A stretch of DNA of 64,000 nt, taken from NCBI RefSeq assembly GCF_004023665.1, contig NZ_SAUF01000001.1, positions 1,040,501 through 1,104,500 of the forward strand, in the 5' to 3' direction. Every line of letters starts with the position of its first letter. Positions within the stretch are counted from its first letter, which is position 1. The stretch comes from Afifella aestuarii. Lineage in GTDB: Bacteria; Pseudomonadota; Alphaproteobacteria; Rhizobiales; Afifellaceae. Under the pieces are notes generated by a model. The model saw nothing but the letters and a program-made list of their open reading frames with translations. It was not told where the DNA came from and did not search any database. Below are positions 46,533 through 55,324 of this stretch, one piece after another. Both the position numbers and the translations under genes were made by a program.

Positions 46533-48186
46533 CACGATCGCACATAGCGGTGCCGTAGAGACGGCCGAAACCACAGAGGAGGCGCTCGGGCGCTCCTATC
46601 TCAACGAATCCGGGGCGACGCTCTCCTCGTGGCTTTTCACCATCGATCACAAGCGGATCGCCATCCTCTATGCGATCTCGACGACCGTCTTCTTCTTCAT
46701 CGGCGGGGCCGCAGCGACGCTTATCCGCTTGGAGCTTCTGACGCCGGCCGGCGATCTCGTCGCCGACGACACCTACAACAAGCTCTTTACCCTGCACGGG
46801 ATCACCATGATCTGGTTCTTCCTCGTGCCGGTGATCCCGACGACGCTCGGCAATTTCCTCGTGCCCTTGATGCTCGGCGCGCGTGATCTCGCCTTTCCGC
46901 GCCTCAATCTCTTTTCCTGGTATCTCAATATCGGCGGCGGTGTTCTGGCGCTTGCAGCCATCATCCTCGGCGGTGTCGATACCGGCTGGACCTTCTATAC
47001 TCCGTTCTCGAGCTTCTATTCCAATTCCTATGTCTCGATCGCCGCTATCGGGGTCTTCCTGACCGGCTTTTCCTCGATCGCGACCGGGCTCAATTTCATC
47101 GTCACAACGCATACGATGCGCTGCCCGGGGCTCACCTGGTTCCGTCTGCCGCTCTTCATCTGGGCGAATTATGCAACGAGCCTGATCATGCTGTTGGCGA
47201 CGCCGGTTCTCGCCATGGCGCTTCTGCTGATCGTGGCGGAACGCTGGTTCGGGCTTGCCATCTTCGATCCGACGCGGGGTGGCGATCCGCTCCTCTTCCA
47301 GCATCTCTTCTGGTTCTATTCACATCCGGCCGTCTACATCATGATCCTGCCGGGCATGGGCGTCGTCTCGGAGATCATCACCTGCTTCGCGCGGCGCCGG
47401 GTCTTCGGCTACACGGCGATGGTCTTCGCGATCCTCGCGATCGCCGTCATCGGCTTCTTCGTCTGGGGCCACCACATGTTCGTTTCGGGCCAGTCGTCCT
47501 ATGCGAACCTCGTCTTCTCGTTCCTCTCCTTCATGGTGGCGGTGCCCTCGGCGATCAAAGTCTTCAACTGGACCGCGACCTTGTTCCGCGGTCGCATCAC
47601 CTTTGAGGCGCCGATGCTCTATGCGCTCGGCTTCGTCGGCCTCTTCACCATGGGCGGGCTGACCGGGCTCTTTCTCGCCTCCGTGCCGATCGATCTCCAT
47701 GTGCACGACACCTACTTCGTCGTGGCCCACTTCCACTACATCATGGTGGGGGGGATGGTTTCGGCCTTCTTCGGAGGCTTGCATTTCTGGTGGCCGAAGA
47801 TCACCGGCCGGCTTTATCCGGAACGCTGGGCGCAGGCGGCGGCGATCATGATGTTCGTCGGCTTCAACACCACTTTCTTCCCGCAATACATTCTCGGCTA
47901 TCTCGGTATGCCGCGGCGCTACCATGCCTATGCGCCGGAGTTTCAGATGTTCCACGTCGCCTCGACGCTCGGCGCCGTGCTTCTGGCCGTCGCCTATCTG
48001 ATGCCGCTCTTTTATCTCGGCTGGTCGCTTTTCTTCGGGCGCGTTGCCTCGGCCAATCCCTGGGAGGCGACTGGGCTCGAATGGACGACGGCTTCTCCGC
48101 CGCCCCAGCACAATTTCTTTTCGACGCCGGTCGTCCGCGAGGATCCCTACAATTACCACCCTGAGGGGACACCGAAGGATGCGTGA
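46525..48186 (+). CDS. coxA: Cytochrome c oxidase subunit I (A2-type features)
   Basis: This 553-residue haem-copper oxidase subunit has twelve or so helices and the copper and haem histidines in [30 protein letters not shown] and [12 protein letters not shown]. In the helix VI motif YSHPAVY replaces the GHPEV of A1 oxidases, so the glutamate is absent and a YS pair is present, the mark of A2-type proton-pumping enzymes. It overlaps coxB and coxC by eight bases each. Confidence 0.95.
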   Translation: MTDTIAHSGAVETAETTEEALGRSYLNESGATLSSWLFTIDHKRIAILYAISTTVFFFIGGAAATLIRLELLTPAGDLVADDTYNKLFTLHGITMIWFFLVPVIPTTLGNFLVPLMLGARDLAFPRLNLFSWYLNIGGGVLALAAIILGGVDTGWTFYTPFSSFYSNSYVSIAAIGVFLTGFSSIATGLNFIVTTHTMRCPGLTWFRLPLFIWANYATSLIMLLATPVLAMALLLIVAERWFGLAIFDPTRGGDPLLFQHLFWFYSHPAVYIMILPGMGVVSEIITCFARRRVFGYTAMVFAILAIAVIGFFVWGHHMFVSGQSSYANLVFSFLSFMVAVPSAIKVFNWTATLFRGRITFEAPMLYALGFVGLFTMGGLTGLFLASVPIDLHVHDTYFVVAHFHYIMVGGMVSAFFGGLHFWWPKITGRLYPERWAQAAAIMMFVGFNTTFFPQYILGYLGMPRRYHAYAPEFQMFHVASTLGAVLLAVAYLMPLFYLGWSLFFGRVASANPWEATGLEWTTASPPPQHNFFSTPVVREDPYNYHPEGTPKDA

Positions 48187-48823
48187 GATCAGCCCCTTCG
48201 CTGGGATAGTCCCCGAACAGTTCGACGACCGCGGCCAGCAGCGGCAGGCGGCCGAGTTCGGCATGTGGATCTTCCTCGGCACCGAGGTCTTGTTCTTCGG
48301 CGCGATCTTTCTCGGCTATACGCTTTATCGCATGGCCTATCCGGCCGCGTTCGAGGAGGCCGGACGCGAGACTCTCGTCCTCATCGGCAGTGCCAATACC
48401 GCCATTCTCCTGATTTCGAGCCTGACGGCGGCGCTTGCCGTGAAGGCCGCGGAATTCGGCAGTTCGCGCCTCGTCGTCAGGCTGATTGCGGCGACGATTG
48501 CGCTCGGCCTCCTCTTTCTGGCGCTCAAGGGCTACGAATACCACCACGACATCAAGAGCCATTTCGTGCCCGGTGATCCGCTCTTCCGCCTGTCGGAACA
48601 CGCGGTGATCTTCGTGTCGTTTTACTGGGCGATGACCGGTATCCACGCCATCCATATGGCGATCGGGCTTGGTGCCTGGGCGGTCGTCGCAATCCTCGTC
48701 CGTCGCGGGCGCGTCGTGCCCGACAAGACCAACACGATCGAGGTCGTGGGGCTCTACTGGCACTTCGTCGACACGATCTGGATCTTTCTTTACCCACTTC
48801 TCTATCTCGTGGGGCGATCATGA
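48179..48823 (+). CDS. coxC: Cytochrome c oxidase subunit III
   Basis: This 214-residue subunit has five helices, with [30 protein letters not shown] and the C-terminal [19 protein letters not shown], all classical for subunit III. ATG 48179 overlaps the end of coxA; the longer frame upstream runs through coxA and is spurious. It overlaps coxD by four bases. Confidence 0.94.
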   Translation: MREISPFAGIVPEQFDDRGQQRQAAEFGMWIFLGTEVLFFGAIFLGYTLYRMAYPAAFEEAGRETLVLIGSANTAILLISSLTAALAVKAAEFGSSRLVVRLIAATIALGLLFLALKGYEYHHDIKSHFVPGDPLFRLSEHAVIFVSFYWAMTGIHAIHMAIGLGAWAVVAILVRRGRVVPDKTNTIEVVGLYWHFVDTIWIFLYPLLYLVGRS

Positions 48824-49125
48824 CGGCGTCGGAGCCAAAAGAGCGGCGTGAGCCTGATCTTCGGCAGCTTCTCTTCCCGGAGTTTTCCGTCTGGGCGGCG
48901 CTGATGGTGCTCTTCCTCGCCTCCTGGTGGGTCGCCTATTGGCCGATCGGCATCTGGAAGGTGGTCGTCAATCTTGCGGTCGCCGTCGTGATGGCGGGCC
49001 TTTCCTCAGTGGTCTTTATGCATCTGGCGCGATCCGGGGCGCTGTTGCGCCTTGCCGCGGGCGCTTCCGGGCTGTGGCTCACCGCGCTCTTCGTCCTGAC
49101 CTTCAGCGATTATCTCACCCGCTGA
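48820..49125 (+). CDS. Cytochrome c oxidase subunit IV (prokaryotic type)
   Basis: This 101-residue protein has three predicted helices (ALMVLFLASWWVAYW, VVNLAVAVVMAGLSSVVFM, LAAGASGLWLTALFVL), matching the small prokaryotic subunit IV of caa3-type oxidases. It is the last gene of the act-cox operon, coupled to coxC by a four-base overlap. I see no clear terminator in the 140 bases that follow. Confidence 0.85.
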   Translation: MTASEPKERREPDLRQLLFPEFSVWAALMVLFLASWWVAYWPIGIWKVVVNLAVAVVMAGLSSVVFMHLARSGALLRLAAGASGLWLTALFVLTFSDYLTR

Positions 49126-49160
49126 CGCCGGGCCCCTTCTTCCTGCGATGCTTCATCTTC

Positions 49161-49178
49161 CCGTCATCCGCGCGACAT
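49161..49178 (+). promoter_or_regulatory. Weak Pho box before the glycerophosphodiesterase gene
   Basis: CCGTCAT-CCGC-GCGACAT has a good first PhoB half-site (6 of 7 bases of CTGTCAT) and a poor second one (4 of 7) at the required 11-base spacing. It lies about 90 bases before the start of a secreted phosphorus-scavenging enzyme, which makes the site plausible but unproven. Confidence 0.3.
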
Positions 49179-49267
49179 TCCGTGTTTGCGCCGTGCGTCT
49201 ATGCGAGGCTTCGGCCTTGTGCCGTCCGTTGCGCTATCGCGTTCTGCCATCGAGGAAGGTTTAGCCC

Positions 49268-50536
49268 ATGAAGCACGTTCTCGTACGTTCGGCCTTTGCC
49301 GCCGGCACCCTTTTGGGTGCGGCCTGCGGCTTTGCAGCCGATGCGCTCGCCCAGGATTCCCTCCCGCAGGATAACCGTCCGCAGGCGCAGCTCGGCCCGC
49401 GGCCCTTCTATCTCGTCAACGACATGGACGAGGGCGAGCTCAAGGATGCGCTCAAGGCCTGCGAGACCGGACCGTTCTATCGCACGGCGTTTTCCATCGG
49501 CCATCGCGGCGCGCCGATGCAGTTTCCAGAACACACCCGCCAGTCCTATCAGGCGGCGGCCGTGATGGGGGCCGGCATCATCGAATGTGACGTCGCCTTC
49601 ACCAAGGATCGCGAGCTCGTCTGCCGGCATTCACAATGCGATCTCGCCACGACGACCGATATTCTCGCCCACGACGATCTCGCCGCGAAATGCACGACCC
49701 CGTTCAGCCCGGCCTCCGGCGACAAGAAGGCGGAGGTGAAATGCTGCACGTCGGATCTGACACTTGCGGAGTTCAAGTCGCTCAAGGGCAAAATGGATGC
49801 GGGCAATCCGGATGCGACGAGCGTTGCCGAATTCATGGATGCGACGCCATCCTGGCGCACCGACCTCTACGCCACGAACGGCGAGTTGATGTCCCACAAG
49901 GAATCGATCGCGCTCTTCAAGGATCTCGGGGTGAAGTTCACGCCCGAGCTCAAGGCGCCGAGCGTGGAGATGCCGTTCGAAGGCGATTACACCCAGGACG
50001 ATTACGCGCAGCAGATGATCGACGAATACGAGGAGGCGGGCGTCGATCCGAGCGACGTCTATCCGCAATCCTTTCAGCTCCGCGATATTCTCTACTGGAT
50101 CAAGAACGATCCGGAGTTCGGCAAACAGGGTGTCTTCCTCGATGATCGTGACGAGACGCTCGAAGGCTTCGATGCCAACAATCCGGAGACGTTCGAGCCG
50201 TCCATGCAGGAGCTTGCCGACGAGGGCGTGAAGATCATCGCGCCGCCGAGCCATATGCTCCTCACCCTCGACGAGGCGGGAGAGATCGTGCCGTCCGCCT
50301 ATGCGAAGGCTGCGAAGGAGGCGGGTCTCCAGATCATCACCTGGTCGCTCGAGCGCTCCGGCACGCTGACCGATGGTGGCGGCTACTACTATCAATCGGT
50401 CAAGGATGCGATCTCGCATCCGGGCGACGAATACGAGGTGATCGACGTGCTCGCCAAGGATGTCGGCGTTATCGGCATGTTCTCCGACTGGCCGGCGACC
50501 GTCACCTATTATGCCAATTGCATGGATCTGAAGTAG
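49268..50536 (+). CDS. glpQ: Periplasmic glycerophosphodiester phosphodiesterase (GlpQ type)
   Basis: This 422-residue protein has a signal peptide ending near ADALAQ. The catalytic His79-Arg80 in [15 protein letters not shown], metal residues Glu106 and Asp108 in IECDVAF, and His121 in CRHSQCD define the GDPD family. It would release glycerol phosphate from phospholipid head groups outside the cytoplasm. Several cysteines (such as CRHSQC and KCCTSD) could form disulfides. It borders the phn genes and probably shares phosphate control; the gene symbol is by functional analogy. Confidence 0.88.
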   Translation: MKHVLVRSAFAAGTLLGAACGFAADALAQDSLPQDNRPQAQLGPRPFYLVNDMDEGELKDALKACETGPFYRTAFSIGHRGAPMQFPEHTRQSYQAAAVMGAGIIECDVAFTKDRELVCRHSQCDLATTTDILAHDDLAAKCTTPFSPASGDKKAEVKCCTSDLTLAEFKSLKGKMDAGNPDATSVAEFMDATPSWRTDLYATNGELMSHKESIALFKDLGVKFTPELKAPSVEMPFEGDYTQDDYAQQMIDEYEEAGVDPSDVYPQSFQLRDILYWIKNDPEFGKQGVFLDDRDETLEGFDANNPETFEPSMQELADEGVKIIAPPSHMLLTLDEAGEIVPSAYAKAAKEAGLQIITWSLERSGTLTDGGGYYYQSVKDAISHPGDEYEVIDVLAKDVGVIGMFSDWPATVTYYANCMDLK

Positions 50537-50562
50537 CCCCCCAACCTCGGGGGCGAACACGG

Positions 50563-50588
50563 AAAGGGCGCCGTCAGAGGCGCCCTTT
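50563..50588. terminator. Bidirectional terminator between glpQ and phnF
   Basis: AAAGGGCGCC (50563-50572) pairs over ten bases with GGCGCCCTTT (50579-50588) around a six-base loop, with A and T runs in the arms so that it can work in both directions. The phnF stop codon (50574-50576 on the minus strand) lies in the loop, so one arm is also the end of the phnF coding sequence. Confidence 0.85.
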
Positions 50589-51323
50589 GTCGTTGCCGTC
50601 CTCTTCGATGACGATTTCCATGCGCTCCGCCGCAAAGCTCGTCAGCGACAGATGCAGGGGCGAGCCGTCCGGTTCGACATTGAGCGATTCCGTTACGAGG
50701 ACGGTCGCCCCGCGCGGCAGAGCGAGTTTCTCGTTTTCGGCGGGCTCTGCAGATCGCGCACGCACCTTGGTCCAGCGGCGGACATAATCTTCGACCCCGT
50801 GATGGGCGAGTGCCCGGGTGATCGATCCGGTCTCGGCGTAGATCGGCACGAGATCGGGAAACCGTTCGGCGGAAAACCAGCTCCTTGCCGTTGAGATCGG
50901 TACTCCATCGGCGACGCTCAGGGTTTCGAGGGTGATGAGCGGCGTGCCCTGCGCGAGCTTCAGATGGTCGGCGAGCCAGACGGGTGCGGGCTCGATGCGG
51001 CTTGCGATCAGGCGGCCGCCGGGTGCGCGCGCCTGACGGCTGACGATTTCCGAAAAGCGCGTGCGCCGCGAAATCGGATAGGCGAGACGCTCCGAGGTGA
51101 CGAAGGTGCCGCGGCCCTGGTCGGAGCGCACCAACCCTTCCGCAGCAAGAGCCGAGAGCGCGCGGCGCAGCGTGTGGCGGTTGACGCCAAAACGCTCCGA
51201 CAAGGCGCTTTCGGAGGGCAGGGCCGTGTCGGCCGGCCAGCGGCCCGACAGTACCTCGCCGCGCAACAGATCGGCGATCTGGCGCCACAACGAGACGCCG
51301 GCTCCGCGATGCACATTCTCCAT
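50574..51323 (-). CDS. phnF: PhnF, GntR/HutC family regulator of phosphonate use
   Basis: This 249-residue regulator has a GntR winged helix (LPSESALSERFGVNRHTLRR, about residues 35-54, then GLVRSDQGRGTFV) and a UTRA effector domain ending FAAERMEIVIE. It is divergent from phnG, with 108 bases between the starts holding a Pho box and an inverted repeat. PhnF proteins repress phn operons; the ligand here is not known. Confidence 0.92.
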   Translation of the reverse strand: MENVHRGAGVSLWRQIADLLRGEVLSGRWPADTALPSESALSERFGVNRHTLRRALSALAAEGLVRSDQGRGTFVTSERLAYPISRRTRFSEIVSRQARAPGGRLIASRIEPAPVWLADHLKLAQGTPLITLETLSVADGVPISTARSWFSAERFPDLVPIYAETGSITRALAHHGVEDYVRRWTKVRARSAEPAENEKLALPRGATVLVTESLNVEPDGSPLHLSLTSFAAERMEIVIEEDGNDKGRL

Positions 51324-51350
51324 CGTCGTTTTTGTCCCCCGAGCGTCGGA

Positions 51351-51368
51351 CCGTCATCGTTGTGTCAA
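51351..51368 (+). promoter_or_regulatory. Pho box upstream of phnG
   Basis: CCGTCAT-CGTT-GTGTCAA is a direct repeat with GTCA cores 11 bases apart, matching 6 of 7 and 5 of 7 bases of the PhoB half-site CTGTCAT. It faces phnG and ends 63 bases before its start, suitable for activation under phosphate starvation. Confidence 0.6.
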
Positions 51369-51369
51369 G

Positions 51370-51410
51370 CTTGTCTGCCTATTGTATGCTTGTATATAAC
51401 AATAGACAAG
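51370..51410. promoter_or_regulatory. Inverted repeat in the phnF-phnG spacer, candidate PhnF operator
   Basis: CTTGTCT (51370-51376) plus TATTGT (51380-51385) mirror AACAATAGACAAG (51398-51410), giving a long inverted repeat with a three-base interruption in the left arm. A second CTTGT (51389-51393) also pairs with the right-hand ACAAG. The DNA is AT-rich against a GC-rich background. It overlaps the likely phnG promoter, so a bound repressor would block it. Confidence 0.55.
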
Positions 51411-51431
51411 TTCGAAGCTCGAGGTTCCGAA

Positions 51432-51944
51432 ATGGCAGACACCGCCAGCGCAACTCGCGACCGGAACGCGGCCGCGCCCGAGGACTCGGACCTCGCGACG
51501 GAAACACTCGAGCGGCGCCGGGAGGTGCTTTCCGTCCTCGTGCGTGCCCGTGCTGATGAGCTCGCCGGGGCTTTGAGAGCGCTTAGCCCTTCGCCGGAAT
51601 TCGAGGTGCTGCGCGCTCCGGAATTTGGTCTCGCCATGACGCGCGGGCGCATCGGCGGTGGTGGCGCTCCCTTCAATCTCGGCGAGGTGACGGTGACGCG
51701 GACGGTGGTTCGGCTTGCAAGCGGCGAGGTGGGCTACGGCCATATTCTCGGGCGCGACCGCGAGCGGGCGCATCTCGTCGCCGTCTTTGACGCGCTTTGG
51801 CAAAACGAGGCGACGCGCGCCTTCGTGGAAGATCGCGTGGTGGCTCCGGTCGCGGCACGAACCACCGAGGAGGACGGTCAGGTGCGCGTGAAAACAGCGG
51901 CGACCCGGGTGAATTTCTTCACCATGGTGCGGGGAGAAGACTGA
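51432..51944 (+). CDS. phnG: PhnG, C-P lyase core complex subunit
   Basis: This 170-residue protein is the first gene of the C-P lyase operon. The PhnG core is seen in LRAPEFGLAMTRGRIGGGGA, PFNLGEVTVTRTVVRL, GYGHILGRDRERAHLVAVFD and the C-terminal AATRVNFFTMVRGE. PhnG works with PhnI, PhnH and PhnJ to make and cleave 5-phosphoribosyl-1-phosphonate. The first 20 residues are a variable extension. The start follows GAGG, and the stop overlaps the phnH start by one base. Confidence 0.95.
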   Translation: MADTASATRDRNAAAPEDSDLATETLERRREVLSVLVRARADELAGALRALSPSPEFEVLRAPEFGLAMTRGRIGGGGAPFNLGEVTVTRTVVRLASGEVGYGHILGRDRERAHLVAVFDALWQNEATRAFVEDRVVAPVAARTTEEDGQVRVKTAATRVNFFTMVRGED

Positions 51945-52543
51945 TGGCAGACGCGCTTGGCGGTGGTTTCAAGGATCCGGTCTTCTCTTCGCAGGCGGTG
52001 TTTCGGCGGCTGCTCGATGCTCTGTCGCGACCTGGCCGTGTCGTCGACATGCCTCGGCTTGTGGCGCCTCCGCCTCCCTTAAAGCCGGCGGCGGCCGCCG
52101 TTCTCGCAGCCCTTGCCGATGCGGATACGCCGGTCTTTCTCGACAAGGCGTTGAACGCCAGCGGCGAGGTGCGTGGATGGGTCGGCTTTCACATCGGCGC
52201 GCCAATCGTGGTGGTGCCGGCGCGGGCATCGTTTGCCGTGATCGCCGATCCGGCCGCGATGCCGCCGCTGTCGGAGTTTGGCCTCGGCACAGAGCAATAT
52301 CCCGATCGCTCGACAACGCTCGTCGTGCAGGTCGCGGGTTTTTCCCGCGGACTTAATCTCTGGCTCTCCGGCCCCGGCATCGAAGACGTGGCGGGCGTGC
52401 AGGTCGAAGGCCTTCCGGCAAGGCTCGTCGAAGAGTTCCGCGCCAACCGGACGCTCTTTCCTCGCGGCGTCGATCTCGTGCTTGCCGCCCCCTCGGCGAT
52501 CCTCGGGCTGCCGCGCTCAACCCGTATCATGGGAGAGGCCTGA
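51944..52543 (+). CDS. phnH: PhnH, C-P lyase core complex subunit
   Basis: This 199-residue protein has the PhnH pattern: GGFKDPVFSSQAVFRRLLDA, LSRPGRVVDMP, and a late LAAPSAILGLPRSTRI. PhnH forms part of the PhnGHIJ core. The longer upstream frame overlaps phnG and is not real. Start and stop overlap phnG and phnI by one base each (TGATG), so all are translationally coupled. Confidence 0.95.
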   Translation: MADALGGGFKDPVFSSQAVFRRLLDALSRPGRVVDMPRLVAPPPPLKPAAAAVLAALADADTPVFLDKALNASGEVRGWVGFHIGAPIVVVPARASFAVIADPAAMPPLSEFGLGTEQYPDRSTTLVVQVAGFSRGLNLWLSGPGIEDVAGVQVEGLPARLVEEFRANRTLFPRGVDLVLAAPSAILGLPRSTRIMGEA

Positions 52544-53655
52544 TGTATGTCGCGGTAAAGGGCGGCGAGGCGGCGATCGCCAATGCGCATCGTCTCTTGG
52601 CCGAGAAGCGGCGCGGCGACAGGAACGTCCCGTCGCTGACGGTCACGCAGATCCTGGAGCAGCTGTCGCTCGCCGTGGACCGGGTGATGAGCGAGGGCTC
52701 GCTCTATGATCGCCGGCTTGCGGCGCTCGCGATCAAGCAGGCGCGGGGCGATCTCGTCGAAGCGATCTTTCTTGTCCGCGCCTATCGCACGACTTTGCCG
52801 CGCTTCGGCGCGTCTCGGCCGATCGAAACGGGGGGGATGCTCGTCGAGCGGCGCATCTCGGCGACCTTCAAGGATCTGCCGGGCGGGCAGCTTCTCGGAC
52901 CGACCTTCGACTACACGCATCGGCTTCTCGATCCGGCCCTTGAGGAGGACGACGCGGTGGAGGCGGCGGCGAGCACCGAGGATCCGGGAACGGAGGCGAT
53001 GCCGCGCGTCACCGACCTCCTCGGTCAGGCCGGGCTGATCGAGCCTGATCCGGAGGGCGAAGACGAGCCTGCCGATCTCACGCGCGAGCCCTTGTCGTTT
53101 CCGGCCGGCCGCGATCTCCGCCTGCAGGCGCTTGCCCGCGGTGATGAAGGTTTTCTCCTGGCGCTCGGCTATTCGACACAGCGGGGCTTTGCCCGCTCGC
53201 ACCCTTTCGCTGCCGAAATCCGCATGGGTGAGGTCGATGTCGAGATCGAGGTGCCGGGTCTCGATTTTCCGGTCCCTCTCGGGTGCATCAAGGTGACGGA
53301 GTGCCAGATGGTCAATCAGTTCAAGGGCAGTGCTGAAGCGCCGCCGCAATTCACCCGCGGCTACGGCCTCGTCTTCGGACATGCGGAGCGCAAGGCGATG
53401 GCGATGGCGCTTTGCGACCGGGCGCTTCGGGCGCGCGAACTCGGCGAAGATCAGACGGCGGCGGCGCAGGACGAGGAATTCGTGCTGTCGCATGCCGACA
53501 ATGTCCAGGCGACAGGCTTCGTGGAACATCTGAAGCTGCCGCATTACGTCGACTTCCAGGCCGAACTGGAGCTGATCCGGCGGCTGCGAGCGGAGTTTGA
53601 AGCCGGTCGTGGCCCGGCCAAAGACGGGCAGGAAGATCAGGAGGCTGCGGAATGA
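52543..53655 (+). CDS. phnI: PhnI, C-P lyase core subunit (nucleosidase)
   Basis: This 370-residue protein starts MYVAVKGGEAAIANAH, a PhnI hallmark, followed by QLSLAVDRVMSEGSLYD and RRLAALAIKQARGDLVEAIF. PhnI attaches the phosphonate to ribose phosphate in the first step of C-P lyase action. The C-terminal HVEHLKLPHYVDFQAELELI type of segment is present. It overlaps phnH by one base and phnJ by four. Confidence 0.95.
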   Translation: MYVAVKGGEAAIANAHRLLAEKRRGDRNVPSLTVTQILEQLSLAVDRVMSEGSLYDRRLAALAIKQARGDLVEAIFLVRAYRTTLPRFGASRPIETGGMLVERRISATFKDLPGGQLLGPTFDYTHRLLDPALEEDDAVEAAASTEDPGTEAMPRVTDLLGQAGLIEPDPEGEDEPADLTREPLSFPAGRDLRLQALARGDEGFLLALGYSTQRGFARSHPFAAEIRMGEVDVEIEVPGLDFPVPLGCIKVTECQMVNQFKGSAEAPPQFTRGYGLVFGHAERKAMAMALCDRALRARELGEDQTAAAQDEEFVLSHADNVQATGFVEHLKLPHYVDFQAELELIRRLRAEFEAGRGPAKDGQEDQEAAE

Positions 53656-54536
53656 ACGCCACGGCTGAAACGCCCTACAACTTCGCTTATCTCGACGAGC
53701 AGACGAAAAGGATGATCCGCCGCGCCATTCTGAAGGCGGTGGCGATCCCGGGCTATCAGGTGCCGTTTGCGAGCCGCGAAATGCCGATGCCCTACGGCTG
53801 GGGCACGGGCGGAGTGCAGGTGACGGCCTCGGTCCTCGGCCCCGACGATGTCTTGAAAGTCATCGATCAGGGCGCCGACGACACCACCAACGCCGTCTCC
53901 ATCCGCGCCTTTTTCGCCAAGGTCGCGGGCGTCGCCACCACCACACACACGGCCGATGCGACCATCATCCAGACCCGCCACCGCGTTCCTGAAACGCCGC
54001 TCGAAGCCGGGCAGATCCTCGTTTTCCAGGTGCCGATCCCGGAACCGTTGCGCTTTCTCGAACCCCGCGAGACGGAAACGCGCGTCATGCATGCGCTGGA
54101 AGAATACGGCCTCATGCACGTCAAGCTCTACGAGGACATAGCCCGCCACGGCCATATCGCCACGACCTATGCCTATCCGGTGAAGGTGGAGGATCGCTAC
54201 GTCATGGACCCGTCGCCCATTCCGAAATTCGATAATCCCAAACTGACGAATTCACCGGCCCTGCAGCTCTACGGCGCCGGGCGGGAGAAGCGCATCTATG
54301 CGATCCCGCCCTTCACGCAGGTCGAAAGCCTCGATTTCGAGGACCACCCCTTCGAGGTGCAGCATTTCTCCGAGCCCTGCGGACTGTGCGGTGCGGAGGG
54401 CGTCTATCTCGACGAGGTGATTTTGGACGACAAAGGCGGGCGCATGTTCGTCTGCTCCGACACCGACTTCTGTGAGGGACGGCGGGAGGAAGGGCATCGG
54501 GGTCACCTCGCTGCGGCCATGGAGGAGGGCGCATGA
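53652..54536 (+). CDS. phnJ: PhnJ, radical SAM C-P lyase
   Basis: This 294-residue enzyme breaks the carbon-phosphorus bond. The cysteines have the unusual PhnJ spacing C243-x2-C246-x21-C268-x5-C274 (CGLCGAEG and FVCSDTDFC) that binds the 4Fe-4S cluster and supplies the thiyl radical. The glycine-radical region AIPGYQVPFASREMP surrounds Gly34. Length is normal. Four-base overlaps with phnI and phnK show coupling. Confidence 0.96.
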   Translation: MNATAETPYNFAYLDEQTKRMIRRAILKAVAIPGYQVPFASREMPMPYGWGTGGVQVTASVLGPDDVLKVIDQGADDTTNAVSIRAFFAKVAGVATTTHTADATIIQTRHRVPETPLEAGQILVFQVPIPEPLRFLEPRETETRVMHALEEYGLMHVKLYEDIARHGHIATTYAYPVKVEDRYVMDPSPIPKFDNPKLTNSPALQLYGAGREKRIYAIPPFTQVESLDFEDHPFEVQHFSEPCGLCGAEGVYLDEVILDDKGGRMFVCSDTDFCEGRREEGHRGHLAAAMEEGA

Positions 54537-55321
54537 GCGTGCTGTTGGATGATGCGCCGCTTCTTTCCGTCGATGGGCTGACGCGGTTTTATGGGCCGCG
54601 CATCGGCTGCCGCGACGTCTCCTTCGACCTTTATCCGGGCGAGGTGCTCGCCGTCGTCGGCGAATCCGGCTCCGGCAAGACAACATTGTTGAACTGTGTC
54701 TCCGGCCGGATGCCGCTCTCATCGGGCACCGTCTCCTACCGCATGCGCGACGGTGTGGTGCGCGATCTTGCTGCGCTCGGCGAGGCGGAGCGGCGCTTTC
54801 TGATGCGCACCGATTGGGGCTTCGTGCACCAGAACCCGGCCGACGGGCTCAGGATGAACGTCTCGGCGGGTGCCAATGTCGGCGAGCGGCTGATGGCGAT
54901 CGGCGACCGGCATTACGGCAAGATCCGCGGTTCGGCGCTCTCCTGGCTTGAGCGTGTGGAGGTGCCCGCCGACCGCATCGACGACGATCCGCGCGGCTTT
55001 TCTGGCGGCATGCGCCAGCGCCTGCAGATCGCCCGCAACCTTGTGACCGCGCCCCGCCTCGTCTTCATGGACGAGCCGACGGGTGGGCTCGACGTCTCCG
55101 TGCAGGCGCGTCTTCTCGATCTTATCCGTGCGCTCGTCGCCGATCTCGGCATGGCGGCGCTCGTCGTCACGCACGACCTCGCCGTCGCCCGGCTCCTCTC
55201 CCACCGTATCATGGTGATGAAGGCGGGGGAGGTGGTCGAGGAGGGGCTGACGGACCGTGTCCTCGACGATCCGCATGCGCCCTATACGCAGCTTCTCGTC
55301 TCTTCGATCCTGCAGGTGTGA
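54533..55321 (+). CDS. phnK: PhnK, ABC-type ATPase of the C-P lyase complex
   Basis: This 262-residue ATPase has Walker A GESGSGKTTLLN, signature FSGGMRQRLQIARNL, Walker B LVFMDEPTGGLD and switch His in VVTHDLAVARLL. PhnK binds the PhnGHIJ core and is not a transport subunit. The N-terminal LLSVDGLTRFYGPRIGCRDV is typical. It overlaps phnJ by four bases. Confidence 0.95.
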   Translation: MSVLLDDAPLLSVDGLTRFYGPRIGCRDVSFDLYPGEVLAVVGESGSGKTTLLNCVSGRMPLSSGTVSYRMRDGVVRDLAALGEAERRFLMRTDWGFVHQNPADGLRMNVSAGANVGERLMAIGDRHYGKIRGSALSWLERVEVPADRIDDDPRGFSGGMRQRLQIARNLVTAPRLVFMDEPTGGLDVSVQARLLDLIRALVADLGMAALVVTHDLAVARLLSHRIMVMKAGEVVEEGLTDRVLDDPHAPYTQLLVSSILQV

Positions 55322-55324
55322 GCG

